Below, in pieces: positions 1-10,813 of a DNA stretch of 64,000 nt; positions within the stretch are counted from its first letter, which is position 1; the number at the start of each line of letters is the position of its first letter. The stretch is from Cladocopium goreaui (lineage: Eukaryota > Sar > Dinophyceae > Suessiales > Symbiodiniaceae), in NCBI GenBank assembly GCA_947184155.2, contig CAMXCT020001813.1, forward strand, positions 296,907 to 360,906, given 5' to 3'. The translations under genes were made by a program, and so were the position numbers. Below the pieces are notes generated by a model. That model saw nothing but the letters and a program-made list of their open reading frames with translations, was not told the origin of the DNA and did not search any database.

Positions 1-1560
1 TTTGTCGAAATTCCAAACAGCATAGTGGGCGCAACTTCCATATCTTTCATTTTTCTTTGGCAGTTTTTGTGTTCACATCATCGGTCCAAAAGCAAGTCCC
101 ACACAGAGCCATTCCGAGGCCCGTTTCCCTGGCCGACCTAGAAGCATCCCACCACAATCACATTCGCCTGAGAGCCTTGCAAAGGGTTGCCTGAGGACTA
201 TGTATTAGAACTATGTATTAGGACATGTATTATATGAGCTACAGCCAAAATTTAGGCTAATGGAGAGTAGTATTCGAGACATCTTTATTTTTTGGAAATT
301 GAGCTGGGGCTTGGAAAACGATAATACACTCTTCAAAAAACGATAACATTTGCTTGTATACAAAAATCCGAAAACGATAATACACTCTTCAAAATTCATG
401 ACTTGGAGTTATATACCAAATATTGACCGTGGCTCATATGTATATATTATATATCATATATATATAATATATATATACACATACATATACATATGTCTCT
501 ATAGCTACTGTATCGTGCAAATACATGTGCATACCATGACATTCACAATGTCACCTTTCATCGGTGGCCTGAGGATACCCAACCCTTGAAACGACCGCTT
601 AACAAGTCCAGAATGATCACTTGAACCAGCAGGTGTTTTATAAGTAAGTGTTGACCCTGGTTTTGGAGGACAAAGCCTCCATTTGATGGGTCAAGGCTTC
701 CAAACTAGGGCTCATTTCGGATTTCGGGTATGTATATATATATATATACACATAACATAGGCACAAACAATGTTGATAGATATATTGTTTTTCAGTTGGT
801 TGGTGTGTTGCTGGTCCACTTTTTGGTGACGTTCTCTTGTTCCAGCACCTTCCCTGAAGTTACGATCAAAGACAGCTGAGGTCCAATCAGCTTTTGAATG
901 ATAGAGACCATAGCAGGTAGTCGGATCACCTTACAGATCCCGGATGTTCTTGAGTTTGCAAGCTTTTTTTCATGAAAAATCCAGCAGCTTGGCTAAGGCT
1001 GGGCAGGGTTGGAGTACAAGCGCAGCATCAGCCTCTCTCTGCCGCTCAGAGCACAAGTGAGGGTCAAATTTCATGAGCGAACAACAATCAAGGGGGATGT
1101 CAGCCATCTTAAATGAGGACTGAGAAAACAACCTGGGAAGTGTTCACCAAGAAACATGAGATTCCTTGAAAAAGACCCATATGTGTATGTATATACATTC
1201 ATATTGACATGATTATATATATATATATATATGTTTCTCTTACTTGATGGGGACAATGACAAGTTGCCAATTGTTGGGATGGCTCGGGGTTCTTCTTTTT
1301 TTTTCTTCCGCAGGAAGGATGTGATGATCACCAAAAGCAGTTCCTATCAGAAAAGGCCCGGGAGGGATGGGAGCCAACCACTGATAGCCTTGGGTGAACC
1401 TTGGGTGAACGTTGGGTGGTTGAACGGTTGACTCTTGGAAAAGCCAGTGTTGGGGACATGGGTACCGTTTTTCATAGCATGTACACACACATATATATAT
1501 ACACATGTATATAATATGATGTGAATCTATGAAGATATGCAAGAAATCTTGGAACCACTA
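1..1560. other. No confident gene; AT-rich intergenic or intronic DNA
   Basis: I see no exon with convincing codon bias here. Short TA/ATAC tracts lie near 437-490, 727-750 and 1185-1232. The small open frames that cross them are isoleucine/tyrosine-rich by-products of the microsatellites. Confidence 0.5.
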
Positions 1561-1999
1561 GACATCTACATTCGACGTTGTCGCCAGCGTTCGCTTCGAT
1601 CAGCAGGCTGAACCTGTCAAAGGACATTTGCGCCTGGACAGGCCAGGCTACTTGGGATGAAGCAAGAAACTTGTGGGGGTTGTTTTGTCCACGGATGGAT
1701 CGGCTGAACAGGACAGGATTTTTGTAAGATTTCTGAAGCATCAAAAGTGCATTTTTCATGTGAATATCTAGATATCCAAGATGAAAGACTCCGGTGAGTA
1801 TATGCAAGTCTATTCCAGGGATCCCGTTACGAATCGTTTTTGGCTCTCCAAAAATATATGCCATCGGTGGCCATAGCCAGGTTGGGAGATCACTCTGATC
1901 TCAGAAGACCGGGTGATGGCGATCATCTTGCTTCGGCGGCAGTGGGAGCCCTTGATCCACAAAGGGCTTGACCGAAGTCGATGGAGGGGTACACAAGAT
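1561..1999 (+). CDS. Two likely exons of an unrecognised gene
   Basis: The clearer exon is 1905-1999. It follows an AG at 1903-1904 and ends exactly before a GTGAGT donor at 2000. Only one frame is open through it, giving 31 residues that include VMAIILLRRQWEP. A second candidate at about 1561-1657 reads TFDVVASVRFDQQAEP and could end at a GATGAA donor. The opposite strand of that first block is also open, so its strand is less certain. I recognise no domain. The exons may belong to a gene upstream of, or N-terminal to, the transporter that starts at 4415. Confidence 0.4.
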
Positions 2000-2252
2000 G
2001 TGAGTGGATCCATTTGCAAGATCAATTGGATTCGATGGTCATTCTAATACATTTTGATGTTCATGGTCATCCGCATCGAATGGTAGCACCCAATGGTTGC
2101 GGCGATGCAGATCGAACCGTATCGAACCATAAGGCTGGTCATCCCGGGTGAGTCATCCTTTCGGAAGCCCAACATTTCCGCAACAATTACCACCTAGCAA
2201 TTTTCAGAGTTTGCTGGAACACCTTTTTCATCCTTTTTCCAAAAAAAAGGGG

Positions 2253-2356
2253 TACCCTCTGGTAATTTAACATAGCTATTGAAAATGACCATTAATAGTG
2301 GATTTTCCCATTAAAAATGGTGATTTTCTATAGCTATGTTAAATTACCAGAGGGTA
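2253..2356. repeat. MITE-like hairpin element, family 1
   Basis: Terminal inverted repeats of about 26 bp (left 2253-2279, right about 2330-2356) begin with ACCCTCTGGTAATTTAACAT and its reverse complement. They enclose about 50 bp that is itself partly palindromic. A diverged relative lies at about 59600-59719. There is no coding capacity. It may be a small non-autonomous DNA element or an introner-type element. Confidence 0.65.
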
Positions 2357-2525
2357 AATCATGGAACTACATGAAACTACATGGGCCATCTTTACCAGAT
2401 CGAGTGTTAGATTGACGGGAAGCGAGTAGCCGAGCCGTGGCGACGCCGAGGTTTGTGCCACCACTGGCAGATACCGCGCCACTTGGTGATCTGCCGATTT
2501 TGTTTGGAGAAATCCCACGGAGTTT

Positions 2526-2642
2526 TGGAGGTTTCCTAAGTCATGGGGGTACCCCAATAGCTGGATGATAAAAAAATGGAAAATCCCCATGAAAATGGAT
2601 GATAACTAGGGGTAAACGTAGACGATTTAGTTAGGAAACCTC
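2526..2642. repeat. MITE-like element, family 2
   Basis: 13-bp inverted ends, GGAGGTTTCCTAA at 2526-2538 and TTAGGAAACCTCC at 2630-2642, flank about 90 bp. A second copy at about 62145-62245 shares a near-identical stretch of more than 35 bp beginning GTTTCCTAAGTCATGG. No ORF. Confidence 0.6.
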
Positions 2643-3235
2643 CATATGGGAATTTCCATTTTGAAGTGGGTGGAGGGGATTGGCGCCCAGGCAAGATTTC
2701 AGCATCCGCGCTGGGACCTTGGTTTCTGATCGTTTTCAAACAACTAGAGTGTGGATTCAAAGCAAGGAGGACTATTTTTTTTTGGGATGCAACTTATATT
2801 TTGAGTGAGAGGGTCCCAAATCGACCAGCATACTTTTAGGACGTTTCTATTTCACCGTAAAACAGCTGTGGATTTTGGGTATGTTTGGTGATATCTCGGT
2901 CCTTTACTTGCCCATCTCTGACTGGTGCGTCATTGCTCGTTTTATCCCCCATGATTGTGTTTTGGTTGTGCACTACTATCCCCCTTCGTTGTATAGTTCT
3001 GCACATCCCACTCTCGGTATGTGTATATCACGTTTTTATCATACATATGTATACATACATACATATATATATATACAAATACACATGATTATACATGTAT
3101 ATACACACAATTGTACACATGTATTTTGTGGTATGTATGTGTGTATATACATATTTATATTATACACACACATATTTGCCATATATTTCTACTCGTATGG
3201 AAGCTGCATAGCTCAGGATTTTTTTACGGTTGTGT

Positions 3236-3885
3236 CTGCCCCCCCGTCTGAGGTGGAGTGTCAGCGCTGGGCCGTGGACGAGGGAAAGGCTGGGAGGACA
3301 ACCCCGTCGCCGTTCAGTTGGTCGAGGGCATTTCATTGTGGTAAAACAAGATGAAACTCAGGTAAAACATGGTAAACCATGGTTAAAACATGTGCTGTAA
3401 CAGATTTTGCAAAACCTATCCCCCAAGATGCTTTTCATGAAAAAAGCTAAAACATGGTGACGTCAGGTGGAAGAGCAGAATCTGTTGGAGGAAGCGCGTG
3501 AGGCTTCCCAGATTCTCAGGCTTCAGCATCAAACATGACTGGAAACAGTGGTTTAACAGGGGTGAACATCCCACAGCAGATGATCTTTAGAAGTCAGATA
3601 TATCTGGCGATGAGACGATCGTGTTTGTCGGTTCACTTCGATAGCCTTCTTACCATTTCTTAACCAATTTTTCGGGAAGTACGCGGCTTGGAAATTGAAG
3701 AACTTGTGGTGGCGATCTATATGTCCGTCCTGTCATCTTGGAGCAATCCGCCTCGATTTTTGCTCCTTTCTGGGTTCGAGGCTGTGATCAGCTCAGGTTT
3801 GATCGCGGATTCCACGATGCCCAGCGGGCCCAACGTGCTGCAGCAGATCTATCCCGACTTCCTGCAGGTCGATGGTCGGGGATAA
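3236..3885 (+). CDS. Likely exons of an unrecognised gene upstream of the transporter
   Basis: Three short stretches have GC-rich third positions. About 3245-3330 reads EVECQRWAVDEGKAG. 3467-3538 follows a CAG and reads VEEQNLLEEAREASQ, a charged helix-like sequence, ending in TGA or at a GA donor. About 3770-3885 reads GLIADSTMPSGPNVLQQ and then either splices at CAG/GTCGATGG (3868/3869) or stops at TAA. No domain is recognisable. They may be separate exons of one gene, or an N-terminal extension of the downstream transporter. Confidence 0.35.
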
Positions 3886-4414
3886 CATCACCCGATGGGG
3901 ACAAGGGAAATTGCTGAATCTTGGGAGAATCTTGAGAATTTGCCCAGAGAATCAGATGGCACAAGAGCCAGGGTGTTTTTTTGAGGGCGAAACCTAGGTG
4001 GCAGAGCTTGGGATATCACCCAGCACAGTTGATGGTGAGTTGTGAGTGGGGATGAATCCACTTTGGAAATCCCTATCAACCACTCCGGAGAAGGTGACAG
4101 AGGGTTCAAGGTGAAAATTTGAGGCTCAGGCACCAAAATGACATGGGCCTTACATTGTCATTTTTTAGGTCTATATAAACTTATTAAACTGTGTTGAGGC
4201 ATTATTTGTACCCAAATATGGAGAACAATGGAAGTCAACCAGTAATTGCTTGGTGGGAATACATTTTATTGTGTCTTTCCCGACAACTGGGATGATGATC
4301 CGCATAGGATTCCCTTCAGCACCAGTCCGTGAACCAATTTTTCACCCACTTCCGTCCTCAGCTTTTTTGGTTCCACCGCGGCTACGGCTAGTGCTTCTTG
4401 TGTGTTTTTTTTTG

Positions 4415-5880
4415 ATGGTGCGGCAGATCCAAGACTACATCTATGGTGGACCACAGCAGTCCCTTGAAGAGCGGCAAAGGTGTTCCGTCACCATGGACGC
4501 GCGCATGCTGTTGGTGGCTTTCCTCACCTTCACGACCTATGCCATGTACCACGCCCAGAGGAACTGATGGTTTCAAACATGGGGGGCATCCTCAAAACCC
4601 CGAAATCCGAATTTTTCCGTGGAGAAAATGAGGTTTGGGACAACTACCTCAAAAACTGCAACTGTTCTATGGAAAACCACAGGATGGATTGATGGATTGG
4701 TGTTTCTCCCAGTCCCACCCAGTTCACCATTTTCTGAAAGGATCAGTTTTTCGGGTGTTGCCTCCTCCATGACCGAGTACGCTGGCTTTTCCGCCACCAA
4801 GCTCGGTCTAATGTCCACGGGGTACATGTTCGCCTATGCCATCGGCCAGTTTATTTGTGGTCGCTTTGCGGACCAGGTAAGGCCCAAACGGGCATTGATT
4901 TGGGGCATGTTGCTGGGCAAATAGGCTTGTGTCAAACATCTTTTTTATTATATTTACTAAATGATGATACCCTTATTTTTCCGCTATTTTTCAGCTTAGA
5001 GTGGAAACCAGCCCAGGTTGTGTTGTGCATTGCTGCCAATTCTGGAAGGCCTCATGGGTGCGAATGGCTGTGGCGGCCAAGGATTCTGCTACTTCTTGTG
5101 GGTCGTGGTGCGCATCATCGAAGGCCTCGTGCAAGCGACAGGATGGACGTGTACGGTGGCCATCATGGGGAACTGGTTTCCACAGGAGAGGGACGTAGTT
5201 GACCCGGTGTCATCCAACATGGCTAGCTGGAGAATCATCGATAAACAGGTATTTTCATGGGAAAATCATCGAACTAGATGGGGAATTGTCCAGCAAGCCA
5301 TGGAGCTGATGACACCAGAGGGTATTTGTGGCCTGCCTGGGAGAAAATTTTAAAGGTATGACCTAGGATGACCTGATCTAGATGTGTTGATTTTCAGTGA
5401 TAAAATCAGCATTGATTCCTCCTTTCTGTTTGACCAAAGCTGGGCAGATTTCGTCACCAGGAGGGCCGGGGCTTCATCATGGGTCTTTGGGCGACCAACT
5501 CCAATGCGGGTGACATTTTTGGACTGCACGTGAGCTCTCTTCTGCTGGACAAAGTTGGATGGTACGTGATTTTATGGGTTTTAGCAGGTGCGGGAATGGA
5601 CCCAAGGGGTGGAAATGGGAACCAATCAGATCCTGTGCTTCCACACTACCTTTTCCTGATAATATGTAATATGCGGTTGCATGAACCCTGACAGTTTCGA
5701 ATAGTCTTGATTATCATGCAACAGGTACATGCCTACCGGGCTTGCTCTTGGAACCCTTTGATATCTATTAATTATTCTGCCCTTTTGCGACTTCTGTATT
5801 ACGTACAAATCTCCCCCTTCGGGGTTGACCATGTGTGTCATGTATGTCAAGAGGATTGTTCCACATCATCCATCTGCCTA
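4415..5880 (+). CDS. SLC37-like MFS transporter, N-terminal half (exons 1-5)
   Basis: This is the first half of a 12-helix antiporter of the organophosphate/SLC37 (GlpT-like) family, which exchanges sugar phosphates or glycerol-3-phosphate for phosphate. Exons placed by phase: 4415-4560 (GA donor), 4741-4911 (GC donor), 5017 to 5185 or 5191 (GA donor), 5461-5561 (GTACGT donor), and 5726 onward. Visible signatures are TTYAMYHAQR (helix 1), STGYMFAYAIGQFICGRFAD (helix 2), EGLVQATGW with VAIMGNWF (helix 4), and GFIMGLWATNSNAGDIFG (helix 5). Exon 5 begins YMPTGLALGTL, then meets TGA. The next frame continues as a membrane-like segment ending YYVQISPFGVD. That suggests a 1-nt indel or an unseen splice. 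The start at 4415 is the first in-frame ATG; 4493 is an alternative. Confidence 0.8.
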
Positions 5881-7082
5881 CAGGCCGGGTAGCCCGGTCA
5901 TTACAAGATGTCATTCAATGCATCAGCTCGCTTGATTTCTCCTGTCAACTCCAAGCCCGCGCGCATCGGAGCTTAGAAAGAACCTAAACATCCATACAGG
6001 CGTACGTGCGTAAGTTACACGAAATTACGCGTACGTACGTACGTACTACTTACGTAAGTTACATTAAATTACGTTGCATTCGCGTGTCATGTCATTATAT
6101 ACATAAAGTTACAGTCCACTGCGTTGCCATAGGCTTCAAGGCTGAAGTTCAATTTCGTTCTCCGGAAAGATTCCAGGTGACAAAAGAGTTCAGATCCGAA
6201 CTTAAAAGGATCGTGGATAGTTATTTTTCTGATTCTTTGCAAAGCAGAGCATCATTGAGTTTGTGAGTCATCACATTGAACTAAGATCTCTTTTACCAAT
6301 AAAACTGCGTGAAATGCCGGTGACATTCGCAAGACAATCACTCTACCCGTGAGGGCCGCTATTTTCGGGAAGGCCCAAACCGCTGAAGACTCTGAAATCT
6401 TCTACGATCCCTAGACGCGGACATGTTCGGGTAGACCCGAAAAATGGGGAAACGATATCTGACGGAAAGACTAAATTTAACTGTGTTTATCGAAGCAGGG
6501 GGAGTACAGATATACATAACAAATATAACATAACATTACGTTTTCATGTGTGTTTACGTTTACATTTACCGTTTACATTTACCATTACCTCCCGTTACAT
6601 GCATTATACATGGACCTACCGGGCTCTTCAAAAAAACAAGGCAACCGATTGACTCGCCGCCCTTGTAGCGAATTTGAAATTCTGAATTTTGAGGCTAAGG
6701 GACAAAATGCGGGTATTTGTGGGACTTGTCAAAAAATGTTTGCAATATGGACATTCCTTTCGATTGGCAGGCGTATGACTCATGTGTAAAAATTTGCGTT
6801 TCGGCTGCGCAGTGTATCGATTTTGCTCTTCAAGGGCTTGAAAACAACGTTAGAAATTCATGATTTTCAATCATCCCAATCATCTCAGGGAACCATCCAC
6901 CCATCTAGTTTTTTCTCTTCTCGAAGTTTCAGTGCCAGAGTGCTTTTGGCAATGCAACGGCCACAGACTGCAACAAGGCGACATTATAACGCCATGTCCA
7001 GCTGTATGCCCAAGTGTCCTTTTTTTGTACGCTTTCTGGTTTTTCTTGTGGAGCATGGACATTGGCCTCCATTTTAACAACG
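5881..7082. other. Intron of the transporter gene; no gene seen
   Basis: A TACG-rich stretch lies at about 6003-6080. The rest is AT-rich with no exon-like codon bias. The missing helix 6-7 linker exon of the transporter was looked for here and not found. Confidence 0.45.
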
Positions 7083-7303
7083 GCAACATGTTCCGTAACG
7101 TAAGTGCACTACTCGTCAGGGATGTTAACACACCTCCCCACCCCCCCATCCCCCCTGATGAACATACGACAGCATGTGCAACATGTTAATAACAGCAACA
7201 TGTTCCGTAACGTAAATGCACTATTCGTCAGGAACGTTTATACCCCCCACCACCCCCCCACACCTCCCTGATGACCATGACAGCATGTGCAGCATGTTAA
7301 CAA
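7083..7303. repeat. Two-copy tandem repeat of about 111 bp
   Basis: Two diverged copies (about 7083-7193 and 7194-7303) each contain AACATGTTCCGTAACGTAA, a CGTCAGG stretch, a C-rich run and ACAGCATGTGCA. No coding potential. Confidence 0.65.
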
Positions 7304-7614
7304 CGCCGAAAATCAAATCCTGTACCCCCATTTCGGAAACCTTTATGTTAAAAAATCGCAACCCTTCCAAGGGATCCTAAACAGCACATCTCAAAATTAA
7401 TAACTTTTCCTAGGGCGGCGTATCAGCCGCATGCCAAAAACAACCATCGACCAAAAAGTGCCAACATGCACAGGAAACCCCCGGACCCCCTGTATCAATG
7501 TTGCTAACCACCGCTTCTCAATGGCGGTTCCGTCAAGAACTGCTTTCACACAACATTGAAATCAGGGGACAAGGGGTGTCGAATTGTCCTCGCAAGGGTT
7601 CGAGTAGTTTGTTT

Positions 7615-7935
7615 TTGTTTTTTTTTAAAGAACCCGTCCGGAGAGAGAGATATATATAATTATGTATATTTATATTTTCTGTATTTTTGCACATCATGTA
7701 TATATATATATTAATATATATATATACACTATATATATATATCTATCTGCAAAAAGGACATATATATATATTAAAAAATAAACTATATATATAATTTTAC
7801 AATAGATATGTATATATATATATACATACAATACATATATACATTTACAATATATAAATATATATATATAACAAAATACATACATATATATATATTTATA
7901 TTTATACACACATAATACATAATATAAACAATATA
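7615..7935. repeat. TA-rich microsatellite region
   Basis: TA/ATAC repeats are interrupted by short unique bits. Open frames crossing it are isoleucine/tyrosine artefacts. Confidence 0.85.
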
Positions 7936-7961
7936 TATGCAATTTTTTAAATATACTTGCA

Positions 7962-8337
7962 TTGTTTGTGCCAAACCACGCATGGTGTCCAACTTGGTGA
8001 TTTTCCTGCCAGGTTTCATGATTTTGTGGGCTCTGGTGAATGCCGTATTTTTGCGTGGCGCCCCGCCACCCTTTTCTCTGACTTGGCAGTATGAGGAATC
8101 TGCAAATAGCAAATTCTCCTCCGTGGACCAAGAGATCTCAGATAGGGCAGCCAGTTTCTCTGAGATCCTGTGTGTGCCGGGGCTCCTGCAATATTCTTTC
8201 AGCTCCTTGGCAAGGTTTGAATTGTTTTTTTCCATCGTTTGGGGACTGATCTGTGAGGTGGCTGAAACCAAGAAGGAAAGGTCCCTTGCTTGCGGATCCG
8301 ATGGCTGGAATCTTGCTGCTGTTCTTGTTTTGGCCAT
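7962..8337 (-). CDS. Hypothetical exon, minus strand, in the transporter intron
   Basis: A minus-strand frame starting with ATG at 8337 has soluble-protein composition (MAKTRTAARFQPSDPQ near the start, NLAKELKEYCRSPGTH centrally). Downstream it degenerates into TA-repeat translation. A possible GTATAT donor lies near 7962, before the microsatellite. The plus strand of the same stretch is also open and hydrophobic, so the strand is a judgement from composition only. No family recognised. It lies immediately upstream of the mobile-element array. Confidence 0.3.
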
Positions 8338-8420
8338 TCCCCTGTGTTTTTTCGAAACATGCCCGTTTAACGTAAGTTCTGGTAGGACAAAAAAACAGCA
8401 GCCGCTGTATTTTTTTTCGT

Positions 8421-8718
8421 TGTGTGTGTGTGTGACACATCTGTACAGATGTAAAACTTCTATTAATATATATCTATAAGCGGGGGGTCACCGGGGTCCC
8501 GGGGGGGGTCGGTGACCAACGAAGACACCTCCCCGGGACCCGTGAAAACGTACCCGCAGGACTTCGGTGGTGCACCTGGCCGCATTTAAGTCGCAGCTGG
8601 TGGCCACCGTAGTCCTATATATATATATACTCATCCTTAATTAGGAAACTAATCTAATTGCATGTTACAGGACTCAGTTCCTGACGGATCATATAATGAT
8701 CCATTCTTGTCTAGTGTG
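8421..8718 (+). mobile_element. R1: short pseudo-LTR-like unit, type-1 end
   Basis: It starts with (TG)n. The hairpin CATCTGTACAGATG (8438-8451) and TAAAACTTCT follow. The a-b-a'-b' structured core lies at 8480-8557, closed by GCGGG/CCCGC. It ends with GATCATATAATGATC and CATTCTTGTCTAGTG, shared with R2, R3, R4, R7 and R8. A third stem pairs GGACTTCGGTGG with CCACCGTAGTCC (G·U allowed). No ORF of its own. Confidence 0.75.
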
Positions 8719-9578
8719 ATTCCTATGGTGACTCCGACATGGTGCCATAGGGCCAATTGAGGCAACCCCAGTTGGGGTCAATGTCGACGACTTGAATTCC
8801 GAATTCACACATTTTAATTTAGTAATTCGTTCAAGTAAAGTGCAACAGCTGGCCTTACCGTTCTGCACCTTTGACGAAGTCCTGCGGCTCCTGTGGTCCC
8901 AGGGATTCCTCGCCACAATGCCTGTCTACCAGAGCGAAGCCGTTCGGAACATTCAGAAACTATGTTTTTACTGCAGCTGACAGGATTCATGACATGCACA
9001 AATGAAGGCAACAGGCATGTCCTTTTCCTGCAGGTGTGGTCTCTTTGGTTTTTGGTGAGGTGAAACATGTTGTGCACCTAATTCGCTGGAACTTGAAGGC
9101 CGTTATATGCCGATTGGGGCAAGAACTGACCACGGGCCTGGAGTGGCACAACGCACGACTTCTAGGTTTTAGGAACTGAATCCTGTTTTTTTTTTTGTGG
9201 TTTCATCAACTAATCCCCATTGGTCCCCTATCTCATGCGTTCTTCACTCCCCAGGTAGGTTGGCTCCGTAGCGTGCTGAGGTGTTTGTAGGTTTTCGCTG
9301 TGTCAGGTTGGTTCAGGCGCTTTCGTCCTTCCCCCCCTCCGCTGGTCTTGTTCCGTGTCCGTCGACCCTCCACTTTTCTTTTCCCTTGCCCTTTCAGGGT
9401 TTGCCCGCTCCGGGCCAGGTGTGTGGTGTTGGTGTTCTCTCCTTCCTCTTTTGCGTTCCCCTCTTCGCGTTCTGGTTAAGTAATTCTTCATCTCATCTTC
9501 AAGGTCATTTCACTTTCACTCCCCCTTCATCCTCATCTTCACCTCATCTTCCACGGCACCACCCTGCCCAAGGCAGGG
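8719..9578 (+). mobile_element. S1: non-autonomous internal segment
   Basis: The first ~480 bp matches the leader of element A (10178-10660): ATGGTGGC-type palindrome, ACACATTTTAA block, GTGAAACAT block. The rest is pyrimidine-rich and shared with S2 and S3. It ends in the hairpin CACCCTGCC-CAA-GGCAGGGTG (9560-9580), which runs straight into (TG)n. There is no credible ORF. It resembles a SINE- or MITE-like partner mobilised by the A-type enzyme; that role is inferred. Confidence 0.65.
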
Positions 9579-10177
9579 TGTGTGTGTGTAACATCTGAAC
9601 AGATGTAAAACTTCTATGACTCTAATCTTTTCACAATTGCAGGGGATCTTTTCACATTTGCAGGGGGCATGCGGCCATCATGCAAACGCATGCCAACGAA
9701 GCTATGCATGATGGTGGAAGCCGGGGCTGATCACCCTGGTGTACCTGCATTGTTGTGATTACCTGTTGTTCAGGGTTTGCTTCCGTTCAATTGTCAATGT
9801 CTGCTGATGGGAAGAGGCTCAACCCAAGAACCTCAATGTCAATTTATTTATTTATTTCTTCACGGTTGCCACAATCTGTTTTGCCTGCATCAGAACCTTC
9901 CTCAGTTTCTCGCCGAAACCATGTCGCCGACAGTATTTTGATTTTTTGAATTATTTCGCCGAAACCATGTCGCCGATGTATTTGGGGTATTTTGTCACAT
10001 CCACGTCGCCGATTCATTTATTTATTTTGATGACGATCTTGGCCATGGAAATCATTCAGGAGAACTTCTATTATTCGTGGGGTGCATCGTTATTTTCGTT
10101 GTTTCATATCTAATCTGCATGTTTCAGGATTCAGTTCCTGCCGGATCATATAATGATCCATTCTTGTCTAGTGTGAT
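9579..10177 (+). mobile_element. R2: left pseudo-LTR of element A
   Basis: About 590 bp nearly identical to R3 (22155-22757). Only a few substitutions and a short 6-bp-scale indel near the end are visible, which argues for a recent insertion. It begins with (TG)n, hairpin CATCTGAACAGATG (9592-9605) and TAAAACTTCT, holds the structured core at 9660-9748, and ends with the type-1 terminus. It contains several TCGCCGA motifs (9913-10010). Confidence 0.8.
9660..9748 (+). ncRNA. Pseudoknot-like structured RNA, A-type copy
   Basis: The closing stem is GCAGG (9660-9664) with CCTGC (9744-9748). Inside, a=GGCATGCG (9666-9673) pairs with a'=CGCATGCC (9687-9694). b=GCCATCATGCA (9674-9684) pairs with b'=TGCATGATGGT (9705-9715). 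The two pairings interleave. The a'-b' spacer is AACGAAGCTA. A further hairpin, CCGGGG with CCCTGG, follows. The element B copy keeps both helix lengths and the spacer with different stem sequence. Function is unknown: ribozyme, RT-recognition element or RNA switch are possible. Confidence 0.65.
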
Positions 10178-10813
10178 TTCCATGGTGGCTCCGACATGGT
10201 GCCATGGAGCCTTTTGAGGCAACCCTTTTCAGGGTGAGTGTCGACAGTCTTGAAATCTGAACTCACACATTTTAACTTAGTAATTCGTCTAAGTAAAGGG
10301 CAACAATCAGCCTTGCGGTTTATCAGCCACTTTGAGTTCTCCTGCTGCTCCGGATGTCCCAGGGATTACTCGCCGATGCGTTTCTTCAACTGTGAAGCCG
10401 TTCTGAATTGCCAGAAACCTCCGTTTTTGCAGCAACTTTTGCAGCTACATTGCATCACGTCATGATACAAGTACCAGGCAGGCTCACGACTTTCAGGTGT
10501 GGTGTCTCTTTCTTTTGATGGTTGTCTGGTGAGGTGAAACATATTGTGCATCTAATTCGATGGAACTTGAAAGCCGTTTTATGCCCTTGTGGCTGACTGG
10601 AACACGGGCCTGTTGTGGCACAATTGCACGAACAGTAGGTCTAGGAACTGAGTCCTGTGTGTGACTTTTCATTAATTTTCATTATTTTCGTGAGCGATGT
10701 ACCCGTGGACCACTCCTCCGACGTCATGGCCTGCTCCACCGCAGCCTACGACCTCATCCTCGACGTGACCGCAATCATCGCAGAACGCACATCTATTCGG
10801 ACATCCCTCGCCA

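Noticed and set aside
9660..9748. Hammerhead ribozyme, as in animal Penelope elements
   Set aside because: No CTGATGA or GAAA core pair is present in the right arrangement, and the helices interleave, which hammerhead stems do not.
10238..10465. Small ORF shared by the leaders of A, S1 and S3
   Set aside because: Frames are not consistently kept between the copies; the similarity is at nucleotide level and better explained as a non-coding leader.
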